Assembly: GCF_032163395.1 (NCBI RefSeq)
Contig: NZ_CP119968.1
Span: 2,692,001-2,756,000, forward strand
Direction: 5' to 3'
Origin: Gloeocapsopsis dulcis
GTDB lineage: Bacteria > Cyanobacteriota > Cyanobacteriia > Cyanobacteriales > Chroococcidiopsidaceae
Length of the DNA: 64,000 nucleotides
Each line of letters opens with the position of its first letter. Within the stretch, counting starts at the first letter, position 1. The notes below the pieces were generated by a model, which saw only the letters and a list, made by a program, of their open reading frames with translations, was not told the DNA's origin and ran no database searches. Position numbers and translations under genes: made by a program. This document shows positions 17,832-27,589 of the stretch, in pieces.

Positions 17832-18626
17832 TTAGTCTTCTTTTGGAGGTTTTACTTGTACAACTCCTTCAGAAGAGATTGAAACTTCTCCGCCAAGGGC
17901 TTGGATGCGACGAATCGCTAAGTCACGTGTTGCTATGTCTACTGGATTGCTGAGAACCATTGTCCAAGCACCAATTTGTGCTGATTTACTTTTGGGGTTG
18001 CGGGAGAGAAATTCTGCGGTTTTTTGGGAAATGGCTGCAACTTGTTTGCTTTCCTCATCAGGATAAACACTCGCCCACTGTGCTGCGGTTGTAAATGATT
18101 GCTGTGCTGCGGCAGAATCTCCTAAAAATAATAATTCATCAATTCCTTTGTAGCGCCAAATGTAATAAGATTTTTGCGGAACGGTAGGAGAAAGCAGTTT
18201 TAAATTTCTCTCCATTAAAGCAATTGAACGCTCTGGCATTCCGGCATAGAGTGAGGTACTTGAAGAAAGAAACAAGTATGCTTGTAGAAAACGCGGATCG
18301 CGGTCTAAAATAATTTCAAAATATTCAGGACTAAGACTATAGCCTGTTTTTGGACGAATTTCATCATCGCCGAAATACTGAAGAAAGTTTAAAAATATCC
18401 AGCTTGCTATGAGATTATCAAAGCCAAAACTAGGTAATTGTTTTAATAAATTCAGACGAACTTTTTCGGTTTCAGTTTCTCTTATTAGTGATTCTTTAGT
18501 AATAGTTTTATGTGTAGTTAACTGATGTAATTGAGGTACTTGAAGAGAAATAACCCCAAATATGCACAAAAGTACGGCGACAGATGCAGCTAATGATTCT
18601 TGGTATCTTCGTAATGCAGTAAACAT
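17832..18626 (-). CDS. membrane-anchored TPR-like protein, cyanobacterial unknown
   Basis: 264 residues. An N-terminal hydrophobic helix (about 13-30, ASVAVLLCIFGVISLQVP) can serve as signal anchor; the rest is helical with tetratricopeptide-like spacing (YFEIILDRDPRFLQAYLFLSS; AAAQQSFTTAAQWASVYPDEE). A C-terminal stretch (RDLAIRRIQALGGEVSISSEGVVQVKPP) is typical of a family I know only from cyanobacteria, with no assigned function. ATG at 18626. It lies 17 bases downstream of cimA on the same strand and is probably co-transcribed with it; the partial repeat follows its stop. Confidence 0.7.
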   Translation of the reverse strand: MFTALRRYQESLAASVAVLLCIFGVISLQVPQLHQLTTHKTITKESLIRETETEKVRLNLLKQLPSFGFDNLIASWIFLNFLQYFGDDEIRPKTGYSLSPEYFEIILDRDPRFLQAYLFLSSSTSLYAGMPERSIALMERNLKLLSPTVPQKSYYIWRYKGIDELLFLGDSAAAQQSFTTAAQWASVYPDEESKQVAAISQKTAEFLSRNPKSKSAQIGAWTMVLSNPVDIATRDLAIRRIQALGGEVSISSEGVVQVKPPKED

Positions 18627-18643
18627 CTTAAACCTTTACTGTT

Positions 18644-20272
18644 TTATTGATGTGTACTTAACGCCGCTTCCGTAGATAAATATAATAGTAATCCATATTC
18701 TAATCCTTCTACTACCGCTTGATAAGAGGCTGCCAAAATATTCGTAGAAACACCGACAGTTGTCCATCGTTGATGATGGCTCCGTGATTCTAATAAGACG
18801 CGAGTTTTGGCTGAAGTGCCGCTATGTTCGTCGAGTATTCTTACTTTATAGTCGGATAATTCAAATTCTGCGATTTGTGGATAGAAGTTAACTAATGCCT
18901 TACGCAATGCTGCATCTAACGCTGCTACTGGACCATTACCTTCTGCTGCTTCCAGAATATCTTGACCATTAACAGTAATTTTTACGGTTGCTAAAGCATT
19001 ACTATTTTGCTGTTCAATTCCTGATACTAAATCACAGTGAACTTGAAAGCCTTTAATCGTAAAAAACTGCTGGCGTTTTCCTAAAGCTTCGCGCATTAAT
19101 AAATCAAAGCTAGCTTCAGCGGCTTCAAACTGATAACCTTCGCTTTCTAGGTTTTTGAGGTGTTGTAAAATTTGACGAGCAGCAGGGTTTTGTTTATCAA
19201 GTTCAATGCCAAAAGTTCGCGCTTTGGCGATGACATTACTTAGTCCTGCTTGATCGGAAATGACAATGCGGCGACTATTGCCAACCTGTTCGGGTTGAAT
19301 GTGTTCATAAGTTAAAGGATTACGTTCAACTGCAGAAACGTGAATACCGCCCTTATGGGCAAACGCTGAACGTCCGACAAAGGGTGCATGATCGTCTGGT
19401 GCAAGATTAACGACTTCGCTAATCAGGCGGCTTGTTTGGGCAAGTTGGGCAAGTTGATCTGTTTGAATACACGAGTAGCCTAATTTCAGTTGTAGGTTAG
19501 GAATGAGTGAGCAAAGGTTAGCATTACCGCAACGTTCGCCATAACCATTCATTGTGCCTTGTACCATTCTCGCGCCTTCGAGTACACCAGCAAGCGCATT
19601 TGCTACCGCAGTATCAGAATCATTGTGTGTGTGGATACCGATTTGAGGTGAGTTGCGATCGCCTACTACCTGGATAACATCTTTAACAACTGAGCTAACT
19701 TCATGTGGTAAAGTACCACCATTCGTATCACACAATACAAGCCATTCAGCCCCTGCTGCGATCGCTGCATTAAGTGTTTCTAAAGCATATTCTCGGTTGT
19801 ACTTCAAGCCATCAAACCAGTGTTCAGCATCGTAAATCACGCGGCGTCCTTGGCTGCGGAGGTACTCAATCGTATCCCGAATCATTGCCAGGTTTTCATC
19901 TAAGCTGGTTTTTAAGCCTTCAGTAACGTGTAAATCCCAAGATTTACCAAAAATAGTCACCCAGCGCGTTCCTGCTGAGAGAATCGCTTGTAGGAGTGGG
20001 TCTTCGGCTGCCGGAATATGCGGACGGCGTGTAGAACAAAACGCCACAATTTCTGCTTGTAGGAGTGGTTCTTCTTGCAATTGCCAGAAAAATTGTACAT
20101 CCTTGGGATTCGCTCCAGGCCAACCACCTTCAATAAATGGTATCCCTAATTGATCTAACCTACGAGCAATTCGCAGTTTGTCTTCAGTTGACACCGATAG
20201 TCCTTCACGCTGAGTACCATCACGCAACGTAGTGTCATAAATCCAAAGTTGATTCGAGGAATTTGCATTCAT
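18644..20272 (-). CDS. cimA: (R)-citramalate synthase
   Basis: A 542-residue DRE-TIM metallolyase with a C-terminal LeuA-type regulatory domain. The start of the barrel, IYDTTLRDGTQREG, the metal motif IHTHND and GERCGNANL are visible; the C-terminal part (about 400-540) resembles the allosteric domain of isopropylmalate synthases. Citramalate synthases join pyruvate and acetyl-CoA in a threonine-independent isoleucine route, which is common in cyanobacteria. Overall sequence and length fit CimA better than LeuA. ATG at 20272 is chosen because the extra 58 in-frame codons upstream fall in the IS605-type element; a Shine-Dalgarno sequence is not obvious. The tnpB pseudogene begins 68 bases upstream. 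Confidence 0.87.
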   Translation of the reverse strand: MNANSSNQLWIYDTTLRDGTQREGLSVSTEDKLRIARRLDQLGIPFIEGGWPGANPKDVQFFWQLQEEPLLQAEIVAFCSTRRPHIPAAEDPLLQAILSAGTRWVTIFGKSWDLHVTEGLKTSLDENLAMIRDTIEYLRSQGRRVIYDAEHWFDGLKYNREYALETLNAAIAAGAEWLVLCDTNGGTLPHEVSSVVKDVIQVVGDRNSPQIGIHTHNDSDTAVANALAGVLEGARMVQGTMNGYGERCGNANLCSLIPNLQLKLGYSCIQTDQLAQLAQTSRLISEVVNLAPDDHAPFVGRSAFAHKGGIHVSAVERNPLTYEHIQPEQVGNSRRIVISDQAGLSNVIAKARTFGIELDKQNPAARQILQHLKNLESEGYQFEAAEASFDLLMREALGKRQQFFTIKGFQVHCDLVSGIEQQNSNALATVKITVNGQDILEAAEGNGPVAALDAALRKALVNFYPQIAEFELSDYKVRILDEHSGTSAKTRVLLESRSHHQRWTTVGVSTNILAASYQAVVEGLEYGLLLYLSTEAALSTHQ

Positions 20273-20325
20273 AGGTAGGAATAAGACGAAACTGGAACCT
20301 AAAAAGATTATTTTAGGAAAATGTC

Positions 20326-21560
20326 TTGACACTCCTCGGGCTAAAGCCGCGAGGATTCTTCGTTCATAGACCCAACTTGCTCTGACAGGATTGCTCCAAT
20401 CAAAGTAGAGGTCGAATCTCCCGAAGCGTTCGGGTCTATGACCCAAGTTCCCACATGCCCTGTGGTACTCAAGGCTAATTTCAGGATGTTAAGAGCCGCA
20501 TTCCAGTCCCGATCCAAGATAAACCCGCACTGGCAAGCGTGAGTTCTTATGGATAGGGACTTTTTGATAAGAGTGCCGCAATTAGAACATTCTTGGCTTG
20601 TATAGGCAGGATTAACCGCAATAGTTATCTTGCCAAACTTAACTCCAAAATGCTCTAACCATTTCCTGAATTGATACCAACCCGCATCATTAATCGACTT
20701 AGCGAGACAGTGATTTTTAACTAAGTTCCGAATCCTCAAATCTTCGTAAGCGATCAGGTCGTTAGACCGACAAACGCAACGCGCCATTCTACAAGCGTGT
20801 TCTTCACGTTGCCTACTTATTTTGAGATGTACTCGCCCTAGTCGATTAATGGCTTTTCTCCGGTTGGCAGAGCCTTTCTTTTTCCGAGAAACACGACGCT
20901 GCTAGTAGTTCAGCCGTTTCTCACCCATTCGATAAAACTTAGGGTTAGGCTCGGTGTGACCGTTGGAATCAGTGTAGAACTCTTTGAGTCCCACATCTAA
21001 GCCAACCATCTTGCCTGTTAGTTCCATGTCTACCTTGTTCTTAGCATCCACTAAGAACTGTACATAGTAACCATCGGCACGGCGCACCACCCTAACCCGT
21101 TTTATCTGTTCTAATTGGTAGTAGTTTAAATCCCAGGTTCCTTTGAGTTTTAGTTTGCCAATCCCTTTCTTGTCCGTGAAAGTGATTTGTTTGCGAGTTT
21201 CGCAGAGCGACCAACCTGAAGTCTTGTACTCGAGTGAGCGACAATTTTTCTTGAACGTTGGGTATCCCTTCTTTCCTGAAACCGACTTCTTGCAATTGCT
21301 GTAGAACCGAGCAATCGCGCTAGATGCTCTTTCAACTGCAACTTGGCAAGCGTGAGAGTTCAAAGCTTTCACAAACGGGAATTCAGCTCTCAGCGCCGTA
21401 TTGTAGCGATACAACTCTTTTTGTCCTACCCCTCGGTTGTCCATCCAAAAACGGAGAACCTTGTTGCGTACAAATTGGGCTGTTCTTATCGCCTCATTGA
21501 TCTTTGCATATTGAGTTGTTTTTCCCTTAGCCTTGAACTCTAGGACTATCATTTGACGTG
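20326..21560 (-). mobile_element. IS200/IS605-type (IS1341-like) element, tnpB only
   Basis: A tnpB without tnpA, ending in a right-end hairpin CCTCGCGGC-TTTA-GCC-CGAGG (20334-20354, minus strand) typical of this group, with the likely end soon after at TGTCAAGAC. The left boundary, somewhere above 21552, is not determined. The element is inserted directly upstream of cimA. It is non-autonomous, lacking TnpA, and its tnpB is interrupted. Confidence 0.7.
20341..21552 (-). pseudogene. tnpB: IS605-family TnpB interrupted by a single amber codon
   Basis: The N-terminal 216 codons (21552 to 20905) and the C-terminal part (onward to 20341) are in the same frame, separated only by TAG at 20902-20904, so one point mutation, for instance CAG to TAG, explains the break. 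Together they form a normal-length TnpB of about 403 residues. The RuvC aspartate (MVGLDVGLKEF), glutamate (IAYEDLRI) and last aspartate (LDRDWNAALNIL) and the zinc ribbon (CSNCG..CQCG) are all intact. An internal ATG at 20787 could begin a C-terminal fragment, and suppression of the amber codon could in principle restore the protein. Confidence 0.88.
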
Positions 21561-21875
21561 GAAAAACCTACATCAAAATCATATCATGAGTAAAGTCCCC
21601 CTAGAAGGCTTGTACTGAGCAGTTCGGCAAGCTCACTGTGGCACCCTGAGCTTGTCGAAGGGCCGAAGTGGGGAGGCTTGTATCCCATTATTTTCGGTCA
21701 AACTCAAGTATTAGGAAACTTGAAAGTGACAAAATTTAACGGTTTTTGGGGGCAAGGTGCACAAATTGTGTGGAACTAACCACTCGCTCCTCGCTCCTCC
21801 ATTAGCGTTAGTCTAGAGATAAGACTGTAAAATTTTGAATTCGATCCGCAGTAGAGGCAAGTCAGCTTTTTAGCA
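21553..21875. other. intergenic region with REP-like inverted repeat, before thiO-thiG
   Basis: 323 bases without a gene. The left end must hold the left end of the IS605-type element. A long inverted repeat sits at 21623-21659 and a gag-like word, CTCGCTCCTCGCTCCTCC, at 21783-21800. I looked for a TPP riboswitch before the thiamine gene and saw none. Confidence 0.5.
21623..21659. repeat. REP-like inverted repeat with CTTGTCGAA core
   Basis: TTCGGCAAGCTCA (21623-21635) pairs with TGAGCTTGTCGAA (21647-21659) over 13 positions with one G-U, around an 11-base loop. The core GAGCTTGTCGAAGG is a word seen in REP-like repeats of several bacterial genomes. Confidence 0.7.
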
Positions 21876-23852
21876 ATGACGACAAGTGACATTTTAATTA
21901 TTGGCGGCGGCGTTGTTGGTTTAGCGATCGCTGTTGAACTTAAACTACGTGGTGCTTCGGTTACGGTACTCAGTCGTGACTTTCGTGCAGCTGCAAGTCA
22001 TGCGGCAGCAGGAATGCTAGCACCGCAGGCGGAGGAAATTCCTCCTGGGGCAATGCGCGATTTATGCTTAGAATCGCGATCGCTGTATCCTGAATGGGTC
22101 GATAAACTCGAACAACTTTCTGGTGTCACGACAGGATATTGGGCTTGTGGAATCTTAGCCCCTGTGTATCAAAACCATAGTAGTACGGCGGCAGACGATG
22201 AGGTTGCTTACTGGCTGGAACGCGATGCAATTAATTTATATCAACCAGGATTGAGTGTTGATGTTGTTGGTGGTTGGTGGTATCCCGAAGATGGGCAAGT
22301 TGATAATCGGGCATTGATGCGATCGCTGCGGACAGCCGCTGAGTCATTAGGTATTGATTTACAAGACAACATTACTGTACAAGCAATTCAACAACAGCAA
22401 CGGCGCGTTATTGGCGTACAAACTTCGGTGGGTATCTATCGTGCTGAACATTATGTACTAGCTGCGGGTGCTTGGTCAAACGAATTATTACCCGTCGCTG
22501 TAAGTCCGAAAAAAGGGCAAATGCTATCGCTGCGAGTACCTGAAGGTAATTATGGATTACCGCTACAGCGAGTTTTGTTTGGCTCAGACACGTATATTGT
22601 GCCGCGCCGCGATGGCAGAATAATTGTTGGGGCAACGAGTGAAGAGGTTGGATTTACGCCCTACAATACCTCTTTAGGAATTCAAACTCTACTACAGAAC
22701 GCAACGCGCTTATTCTCACAATTACAAAATTATCCAATTGATGAATTATGGTGGGGATTTCGTCCTGCAACACCTGATGAGTTACCAATTCTGGGTTCTA
22801 GCACTTGCCATAATTTGACGCTTGCTACTGGGCATTATCGCAATGGTATTTTATTAGCACCAATCACTGCGAGTTTAATTGCTGAGTACATTTGGAAACA
22901 AAAATCTCATCCGCTGCTAGAACATTTTCATTTCTCGCGGTTTTACCAAGAAAATAAATTTACTCTGGCGTTGCCAAAATCCTTACCAAGTCAATTTTTA
23001 TCACCTTCGGCAAAAATGCAAACTATCGAAAAACCAATAGAAAATTCATTAGCAGAAATTGACACTCCTTTAACGATCGCAGGGCGGACGTTTTATTCGC
23101 GCTTGATGACAGGTACCGGGAAATATCGCAGTATTGAGCAAATGCAGCAAAGTGTTGTTGCCAGTGGTTGCGAAATTGTGACAGTTGCAGTCCGTCGCGT
23201 CCAAACTAATGCACCAGGACACGAAGGTCTAGCAGAAGCCTTGGATTGGAGTAAAATCTGGATGCTGCCCAATACTGCAGGTTGTCAAACAGCGGAAGAG
23301 GCGATTCGCGTTGCGCGTCTGGGGCGAGAGATGACGAAGTTGTTAGGACAAGAAGATAATAACTTTGTCAAGTTAGAAGTCATTCCTGATGCTAAGTATT
23401 TGTTACCCGATCCCATTGGCACATTGGAAGCCGCAGAAAAGTTGGTTAAAGAAGGCTTTGCCGTACTTCCGTACATCAATGCCGATCCGATGCTGGCTAA
23501 GCGGTTGGAAGAAGTCGGGTGTGTCACAGTTATGCCTTTGGCTTCGCCCATTGGTTCGGGGCAAGGATTGAAAACTACTGCAAATATTCAAATTATCATT
23601 GAAAATGCTAATGTTCCAGTCGTGGTAGATGCGGGAATTGGCACTCCTAGTGAAGCTGCGCAAGCAATGGAGTTAGGCGCGGATGCTTTGTTAATTAATA
23701 CGGCGATCGCCCAAGCTAAAAACCCACCTGCAATGGCACGGGCAATGAGTATGGCTGCGATCGCCGGACGACTTGCCTATCTTGCTGGCAGAATTCCTAT
23801 CAAGGACTATGCTAGCCCCAGTTCACCACTTTCAGGCACAATTACTAGCTAG
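21876..23852 (+). CDS. thiOG: fused glycine oxidase ThiO - thiazole synthase ThiG
   Basis: 658 residues in two enzymes. Residues 1 to about 370 are an FAD-dependent amine oxidase (ThiO): [18 protein letters not shown] at 9-26 and the C-terminal [11 protein letters not shown] motif. It oxidises glycine to the imine used by ThiG. A Gln/Ser-rich linker follows, and about 395-655 are thiazole synthase ThiG, with the Schiff-base Lys candidate K499 in FVKLEVI and the phosphate loops [13 protein letters not shown] and [12 protein letters not shown]. The fusion is known in cyanobacteria and channels the unstable imine. ATG at 21876. ThiS and other thi genes are not in the window. Both domains look complete. 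Confidence 0.95.
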   Translation: MTTSDILIIGGGVVGLAIAVELKLRGASVTVLSRDFRAAASHAAAGMLAPQAEEIPPGAMRDLCLESRSLYPEWVDKLEQLSGVTTGYWACGILAPVYQNHSSTAADDEVAYWLERDAINLYQPGLSVDVVGGWWYPEDGQVDNRALMRSLRTAAESLGIDLQDNITVQAIQQQQRRVIGVQTSVGIYRAEHYVLAAGAWSNELLPVAVSPKKGQMLSLRVPEGNYGLPLQRVLFGSDTYIVPRRDGRIIVGATSEEVGFTPYNTSLGIQTLLQNATRLFSQLQNYPIDELWWGFRPATPDELPILGSSTCHNLTLATGHYRNGILLAPITASLIAEYIWKQKSHPLLEHFHFSRFYQENKFTLALPKSLPSQFLSPSAKMQTIEKPIENSLAEIDTPLTIAGRTFYSRLMTGTGKYRSIEQMQQSVVASGCEIVTVAVRRVQTNAPGHEGLAEALDWSKIWMLPNTAGCQTAEEAIRVARLGREMTKLLGQEDNNFVKLEVIPDAKYLLPDPIGTLEAAEKLVKEGFAVLPYINADPMLAKRLEEVGCVTVMPLASPIGSGQGLKTTANIQIIIENANVPVVVDAGIGTPSEAAQAMELGADALLINTAIAQAKNPPAMARAMSMAAIAGRLAYLAGRIPIKDYASPSSPLSGTITS

Positions 23853-23965
23853 TTTCTGATTCTTACCAGTCGCTTTGTTGTAACAATTTGTAACTAACGT
23901 GGTAGAGTATATATACTAGTTGTAATTACGCTTAGGTAAAATAAGCAGGAAAAAGGATTTTACTC

Positions 23966-24145
23966 ATGCCCTATACCACAGAAGAAGGCGGTCGTCTTAA
24001 CAATTTTGCCAAAGAACCAAAGATGTATGCAGCCGAACCCCCAACTAAAACACAGCAGCGCAAGTTTGTCATCTGGGGAGTAGTAGCCGCCGTCTTAGTT
24101 AGTGGAATCATTTTTGTCGCCTTCTCGGTATCGAGCGTTAGCTAA
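23966..24145 (+). CDS. psb34: photosystem II assembly protein Psb34 (Ssl1498-like)
   Basis: A 59-residue protein: N-terminus MPYTTEEGGRLNNFAKEPKMY, a short Lys/Gln-rich stretch, and one transmembrane helix (about 34-54). The N-terminal motif is the hallmark of the family that includes Synechocystis Ssl1498 and the thermophilic cyanobacterial Psb34, a single-helix protein found on photosystem II assembly intermediates with Psb27 and Psb28. It resembles Hlips in size but lacks the chlorophyll-binding motif. AAAAGGA lies 10-16 bases before the ATG. A hairpin with a T tract follows the stop, so the gene is probably monocistronic. Confidence 0.88.
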   Translation: MPYTTEEGGRLNNFAKEPKMYAAEPPTKTQQRKFVIWGVVAAVLVSGIIFVAFSVSSVS

Positions 24146-24174
24146 TAACTAATTTCCACTATCATATAGTTTTC

Positions 24175-24210
24175 AACCAGGTTCCTGAAGTAGTGGGTAT
24201 CTGGTTTTTT
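24175..24210 (+). terminator. terminator after psb34
   Basis: AACCAG (24175-24180) pairs with CTGGTT (24201-24206), followed by TTTT. The stem is short and the loop 20 bases, so confidence is moderate; it would also sit at the 3' end of the convergent dehydrogenase gene. Confidence 0.5.
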
Positions 24211-24218
24211 ATCACCCA

Positions 24219-25076
24219 TTACTCAGGATTGACAACAGAAAATAGCGCGGAATAATCTGTATCAGAGAAACCTTGACTAAGTGCAACTTCGATAATTTGT
24301 TGTACTCCTGCGATACCACTCACATTTAAACCAGAGGCTTGCGCTTCAGCAATAAATAAGTTGATATCTTTTAGTAAATGTTTTGTTGGAAAATTGGGAT
24401 TGTCGTAATTACGCTCGACCATTCTTGATAGTTTTTTCTCAAACGTTGGCGCATATAGCGCACTATTACGGAGAATTTGCATAAATAATTCAATATTGAT
24501 TCCCTGACGTTGAATGAGTCCTAAACTTTGAGCAAAGGCTGTTGTCAGAGACGCAATGAGTTGATTGAGTGCGAGTTTAACCGCAGCAGCTGTCCCAACT
24601 TCACCAATATGCAGTGGTTCGGAACCAAAGTTTTGCAATAATGGCAACCAATGTTGAAATTGTTCTGCGGTTGCGCCTACCATGACAATTAACTTTCCTG
24701 CGGTTGCTTCAGGGATACTACCTAAAACAGGTGCTTCTAAATATTCACCTTTAGCTGCAATAACTTCGTCGCGAATTTCTTTGCTATCGGTAGGAGAAAT
24801 TGTTCCCATTTGAATAACTGTTCTTCCTGCTAACTCTTGAGAAGAGTCTGGAAAAAGTACGCTACGAATCGCGGTAGCATCTGTCAGCATTAAAATGATA
24901 CATTCTGCTGCTTGAATGACTGCTTGAGGATGCGTTGCAATTTCTGCACCAGCTTCTTTGAGTGGTGTCAACTTTTCTACGGTACGGTTGTAGGCAATAA
25001 GGTCTAGATTTGTATCTAATAATCTTTGTGCCATGGGAAGTCCCATGAGTCCAGTACCAAGAATTCCTACTTTCAT
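24219..25076 (-). CDS. beta-hydroxyacid dehydrogenase, glyoxylate/succinic semialdehyde reductase type
   Basis: 285 residues. N-terminal Rossmann fold with GILGTGLMGLPMAQRLL (about 4-20), then the substrate region PVLGSIPEA and the catalytic-lysine block KLALNQLIASLTTAFAQSLGL. This is the 3-hydroxyisobutyrate dehydrogenase superfamily; cyanobacterial members such as Synechocystis Slr0229 reduce glyoxylate or succinic semialdehyde with NADPH. The exact substrate is inferred. ATG at 25076. It is 18 bases downstream of the membrane protein gene and probably forms an operon with it. Confidence 0.82.
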   Translation of the reverse strand: MKVGILGTGLMGLPMAQRLLDTNLDLIAYNRTVEKLTPLKEAGAEIATHPQAVIQAAECIILMLTDATAIRSVLFPDSSQELAGRTVIQMGTISPTDSKEIRDEVIAAKGEYLEAPVLGSIPEATAGKLIVMVGATAEQFQHWLPLLQNFGSEPLHIGEVGTAAAVKLALNQLIASLTTAFAQSLGLIQRQGINIELFMQILRNSALYAPTFEKKLSRMVERNYDNPNFPTKHLLKDINLFIAEAQASGLNVSGIAGVQQIIEVALSQGFSDTDYSALFSVVNPE

Positions 25077-25094
25077 GTGTTGATTCCTTTTTTA

Positions 25095-25508
25095 CTAGCG
25101 CCAGTAGGGACGACCTTTCCAGAATACGCCAATAATAATTCCGATTAAACCTGCTTGGTTTAAGTTAAATAAGACTGCTGGTAGTGGTAGAAGTGTTTTG
25201 AGAAATAGCACTACAGCTAAACATAGAACTAATGCCCATAAAGAGCCTGTGTTGATTGATACTAAGCGATAAAAGCGCTCAAGTAAATAAACTCCTAATG
25301 CACCAAGCCCTACTGATATTGCCAAAGAGATGACGATCCCCAGTGGTGGGGCGTATACCAGCATGAGTAAACGTTGAAATACATTTGATTGAATGTATCC
25401 CAGAACAAGGAGAAAGTCTAAAACGATGACAACGACAGCAACTAGCAGCGAAACTTGCAATAGCGATCGCCAGGGTAAAAACTTTAAACTACGCAGAGGA
25501 TCGTGCAT
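25095..25508 (-). CDS. small cyanobacterial membrane protein
   Basis: 137 residues from ATG at 25508 (MHDPLRSLKFLPWRSLLQVSL), preferred over an in-frame start at 25547 because the extra 13 residues look random. Four hydrophobic helices are visible (about 18-38, 48-70, 80-98, 100-120). Similar proteins with the MxDPL..PW..LLQ start occur in cyanobacteria and have no known role. It lies between the hydrolase and the dehydrogenase genes on the same strand. Confidence 0.7.
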   Translation of the reverse strand: MHDPLRSLKFLPWRSLLQVSLLVAVVVIVLDFLLVLGYIQSNVFQRLLMLVYAPPLGIVISLAISVGLGALGVYLLERFYRLVSINTGSLWALVLCLAVVLFLKTLLPLPAVLFNLNQAGLIGIIIGVFWKGRPYWR

Positions 25509-25554
25509 ATAACATGAGGTGCTGTGAGCATGAGCTGATTTTACCAAACAGTGT

Positions 25555-26409
25555 CTAAGCTAGAAACTCGCGCATATATTGATTAACAATCTGAGGTTTT
25601 TCTTGCTGTACCCAGTGGCTACAGTTGGGAATGTATTTAATTTGTAAGTTTCTCACGTACTTATCTGTACCGTAGGTAAGTTCTTTGCCAAGTGCAGTAT
25701 CGCTTTCGCCCCAAATGAGTAATGTCGGAACTTCTAAAACATCCCAGTTGTGGTTAAGTAATCCTTGTTGCCATACGTTACGGTAATAATTGAGTATTGC
25801 TGTTAAAGCACCGCGTTTGCTGGCTGCATCTTTGTAGGCATCTATATCTGCTTGGGTAAAAGTGCTTTTATCGACTGCCATGCCCTTGAAAGCTGTCTCA
25901 ATTACTTGGTAGTCTGATGCTTGAAGCAACATTTCTGGTAGCCAAGGTAACTGAAAGAGAAACATATAAGAACTACGCATCAGTTGTTGTGGTGTGCGTA
26001 GTCCCTCAGCAAATTTGGCTGGGTGGGGTATGTTCATGACAATCAGACGTTCTACCATTTCAGGGTGAGTGTGGGCAAAACTCCAAGCAATTGCACCTCC
26101 CCAATCGTGTCCGACTAAAATACACTTGTCGTATCCAAGTCCGGTAATAACACCTTTAATATCTTGAATAAATTCACGCATGACATACGCTGACTGCTGT
26201 TTTGGTTTGTCGCTATCGTTGTAACCGCGTAAGTCTAAGGCAACGACTTTATAATCTTTAGCAAATTCTGGTATTTGATGTCGCCAGGAGTACCAAAATT
26301 CTGGAAACCCATGCAACATTAGCATTAAGGGACCCTCTCCTTGGGTGACGTAGTGCAGTTTGATGCCGTTGGTAGTGATGTAGTCGTGTTTCCAGTCGGT
26401 TGTATACAT
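25555..26409 (-). CDS. alpha/beta-hydrolase, epoxide-hydrolase-like
   Basis: 284 residues. Oxyanion-hole motif HGFPEFWYSWRHQI (about 33-46), nucleophile elbow VGHDWGG with Asp as nucleophile (about 104), cap domain between about 130 and 215, acid residue near WGESDTALG and catalytic His in CSHWVQQEKP. An Asp nucleophile and the HGFPEFW motif are typical of soluble epoxide hydrolases and related haloalkane dehalogenases. The substrate is not known. ATG at 26409. It is divergent from the GHL10 gene at 26474 and is the first gene of a probable three-gene operon reading leftward. Confidence 0.85.
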   Translation of the reverse strand: MYTTDWKHDYITTNGIKLHYVTQGEGPLMLMLHGFPEFWYSWRHQIPEFAKDYKVVALDLRGYNDSDKPKQQSAYVMREFIQDIKGVITGLGYDKCILVGHDWGGAIAWSFAHTHPEMVERLIVMNIPHPAKFAEGLRTPQQLMRSSYMFLFQLPWLPEMLLQASDYQVIETAFKGMAVDKSTFTQADIDAYKDAASKRGALTAILNYYRNVWQQGLLNHNWDVLEVPTLLIWGESDTALGKELTYGTDKYVRNLQIKYIPNCSHWVQQEKPQIVNQYMREFLA

Positions 26410-26473
26410 AGATTGTGTTGAATGAACTACAAGGACACAAAGAAATTGTTGTAAGTGTTGTTGCTAAGAAATT

Positions 26474-27583
26474 ATGGCGATTCGAGGTGTTTGGATAACT
26501 AGTACTGATAGTCAGGTGCTTCATTCGCGGCAGAATATTGCTGAAGCAATGGCGTTTTTAGCACAGACAGGGTTTAATGTTGTGTTTCCCGATGTTTGGA
26601 ATAAAGGATTTACGCTTTACCCTAGTCAAATTATGCGATCGCTGTTTGATATAGAAATCAACCCACAGTATCAAGATAGAGATCCTTTAGCAGAAATTAT
26701 TGTCGAGGCGCGGCGGGTTGGTATTAAAGTTATTCCGTGGTTTGAATACGGTTTTGCCAGTTCTTACAATGCCAACGGCGGCACGATCCTCGCGAAAAAA
26801 CCTGAGTGGGTGGCGCGGGATATTAACGGTAATTTACTCAAAAAAAATGGCTTTGAGTGGATGAACGCGCTTGATCCGCAGGTGCAAGAGTTTATGCTAA
26901 GTTTGGTATTGGAAGTCGTTCAAAACTACGATATTGATGGAATTCAAGGCGATGATCGATTACCTGCATTACCGTGTGAAGGCGGTTACGATTCAAATAC
27001 TGTAGAGCGTTATCGTCAAACTTTTAATTGTCATCCACCGCAAAATCCAAAAGAGCGTCAATGGTTACAATGGCGGGCAGATATTCTGACAAATTTTTTA
27101 GCACGTCTCTATCAAGAAGTCAAAGCTATTAATCCTAATTTAATAGTATCAATGTCCCCAAATATTTATGATTGGGGGTTAAAAGAATACCTCCAAGATT
27201 CTCAAGCTTGGTTAGAACGTGGTTTAGTCGATATCATCCATCCCCAAATTTATCGCCGCGACTTTGCGAGTTATAAACAAGTTGTCGATCGAGTCACGCA
27301 GCAGTTTAATCGCGAACAATTAGCAAAGCTGTCTCCAGGAATTTTAATTAAGCTGGGTTCTTATCGCATCAATGCAGAACATTTGCGACAGGCGATCGCC
27401 TACAATCGGAGTTGTGGCATTCAAGGTGAAGTGTTCTTCTTTTACGAAGGGCTACGCGAGGATAATGATGCTTTGGGAAAGGTTTTGCGATCGCTGCCCT
27501 ATACTGACTACAGCACACAACCCGCCTCAGACTTGAATCGAGGCATTCAAGGTTTACTGAGGTTTTTACGAAATCGCTTTTAA
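26474..27583 (+). CDS. GHL10-type glycoside-hydrolase-like protein
   Basis: 369 residues of the GHL10 (DUF187) family, TIM-barrel proteins related to glycoside hydrolases: MAIRGVWITSTDSQVL at the start, PDVWNKGFTLYPS, GIKVIPWFEYGF, NALDPQVQEF and DGIQGDDRLPALPCE. The aspartates in the last block are candidate catalytic acids. No signal peptide is seen, although many relatives carry one, so this form may be cytosolic. Known substrates are poor; cell-wall or exopolysaccharide turnover is a guess. The DUF2358 gene follows after six bases. Confidence 0.83.
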   Translation: MAIRGVWITSTDSQVLHSRQNIAEAMAFLAQTGFNVVFPDVWNKGFTLYPSQIMRSLFDIEINPQYQDRDPLAEIIVEARRVGIKVIPWFEYGFASSYNANGGTILAKKPEWVARDINGNLLKKNGFEWMNALDPQVQEFMLSLVLEVVQNYDIDGIQGDDRLPALPCEGGYDSNTVERYRQTFNCHPPQNPKERQWLQWRADILTNFLARLYQEVKAINPNLIVSMSPNIYDWGLKEYLQDSQAWLERGLVDIIHPQIYRRDFASYKQVVDRVTQQFNREQLAKLSPGILIKLGSYRINAEHLRQAIAYNRSCGIQGEVFFFYEGLREDNDALGKVLRSLPYTDYSTQPASDLNRGIQGLLRFLRNRF

Positions 27584-27589
27584 GGCGCA

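Noticed and set aside
20273-20446. 58-residue N-terminal extension of citramalate synthase
   Set aside because: It is read through the IS605-type right end and tnpB 3' sequence; the family begins at 20272.
21660-21875. TPP riboswitch before thiO-thiG
   Set aside because: The conserved CUGAGA and related motifs were not seen.
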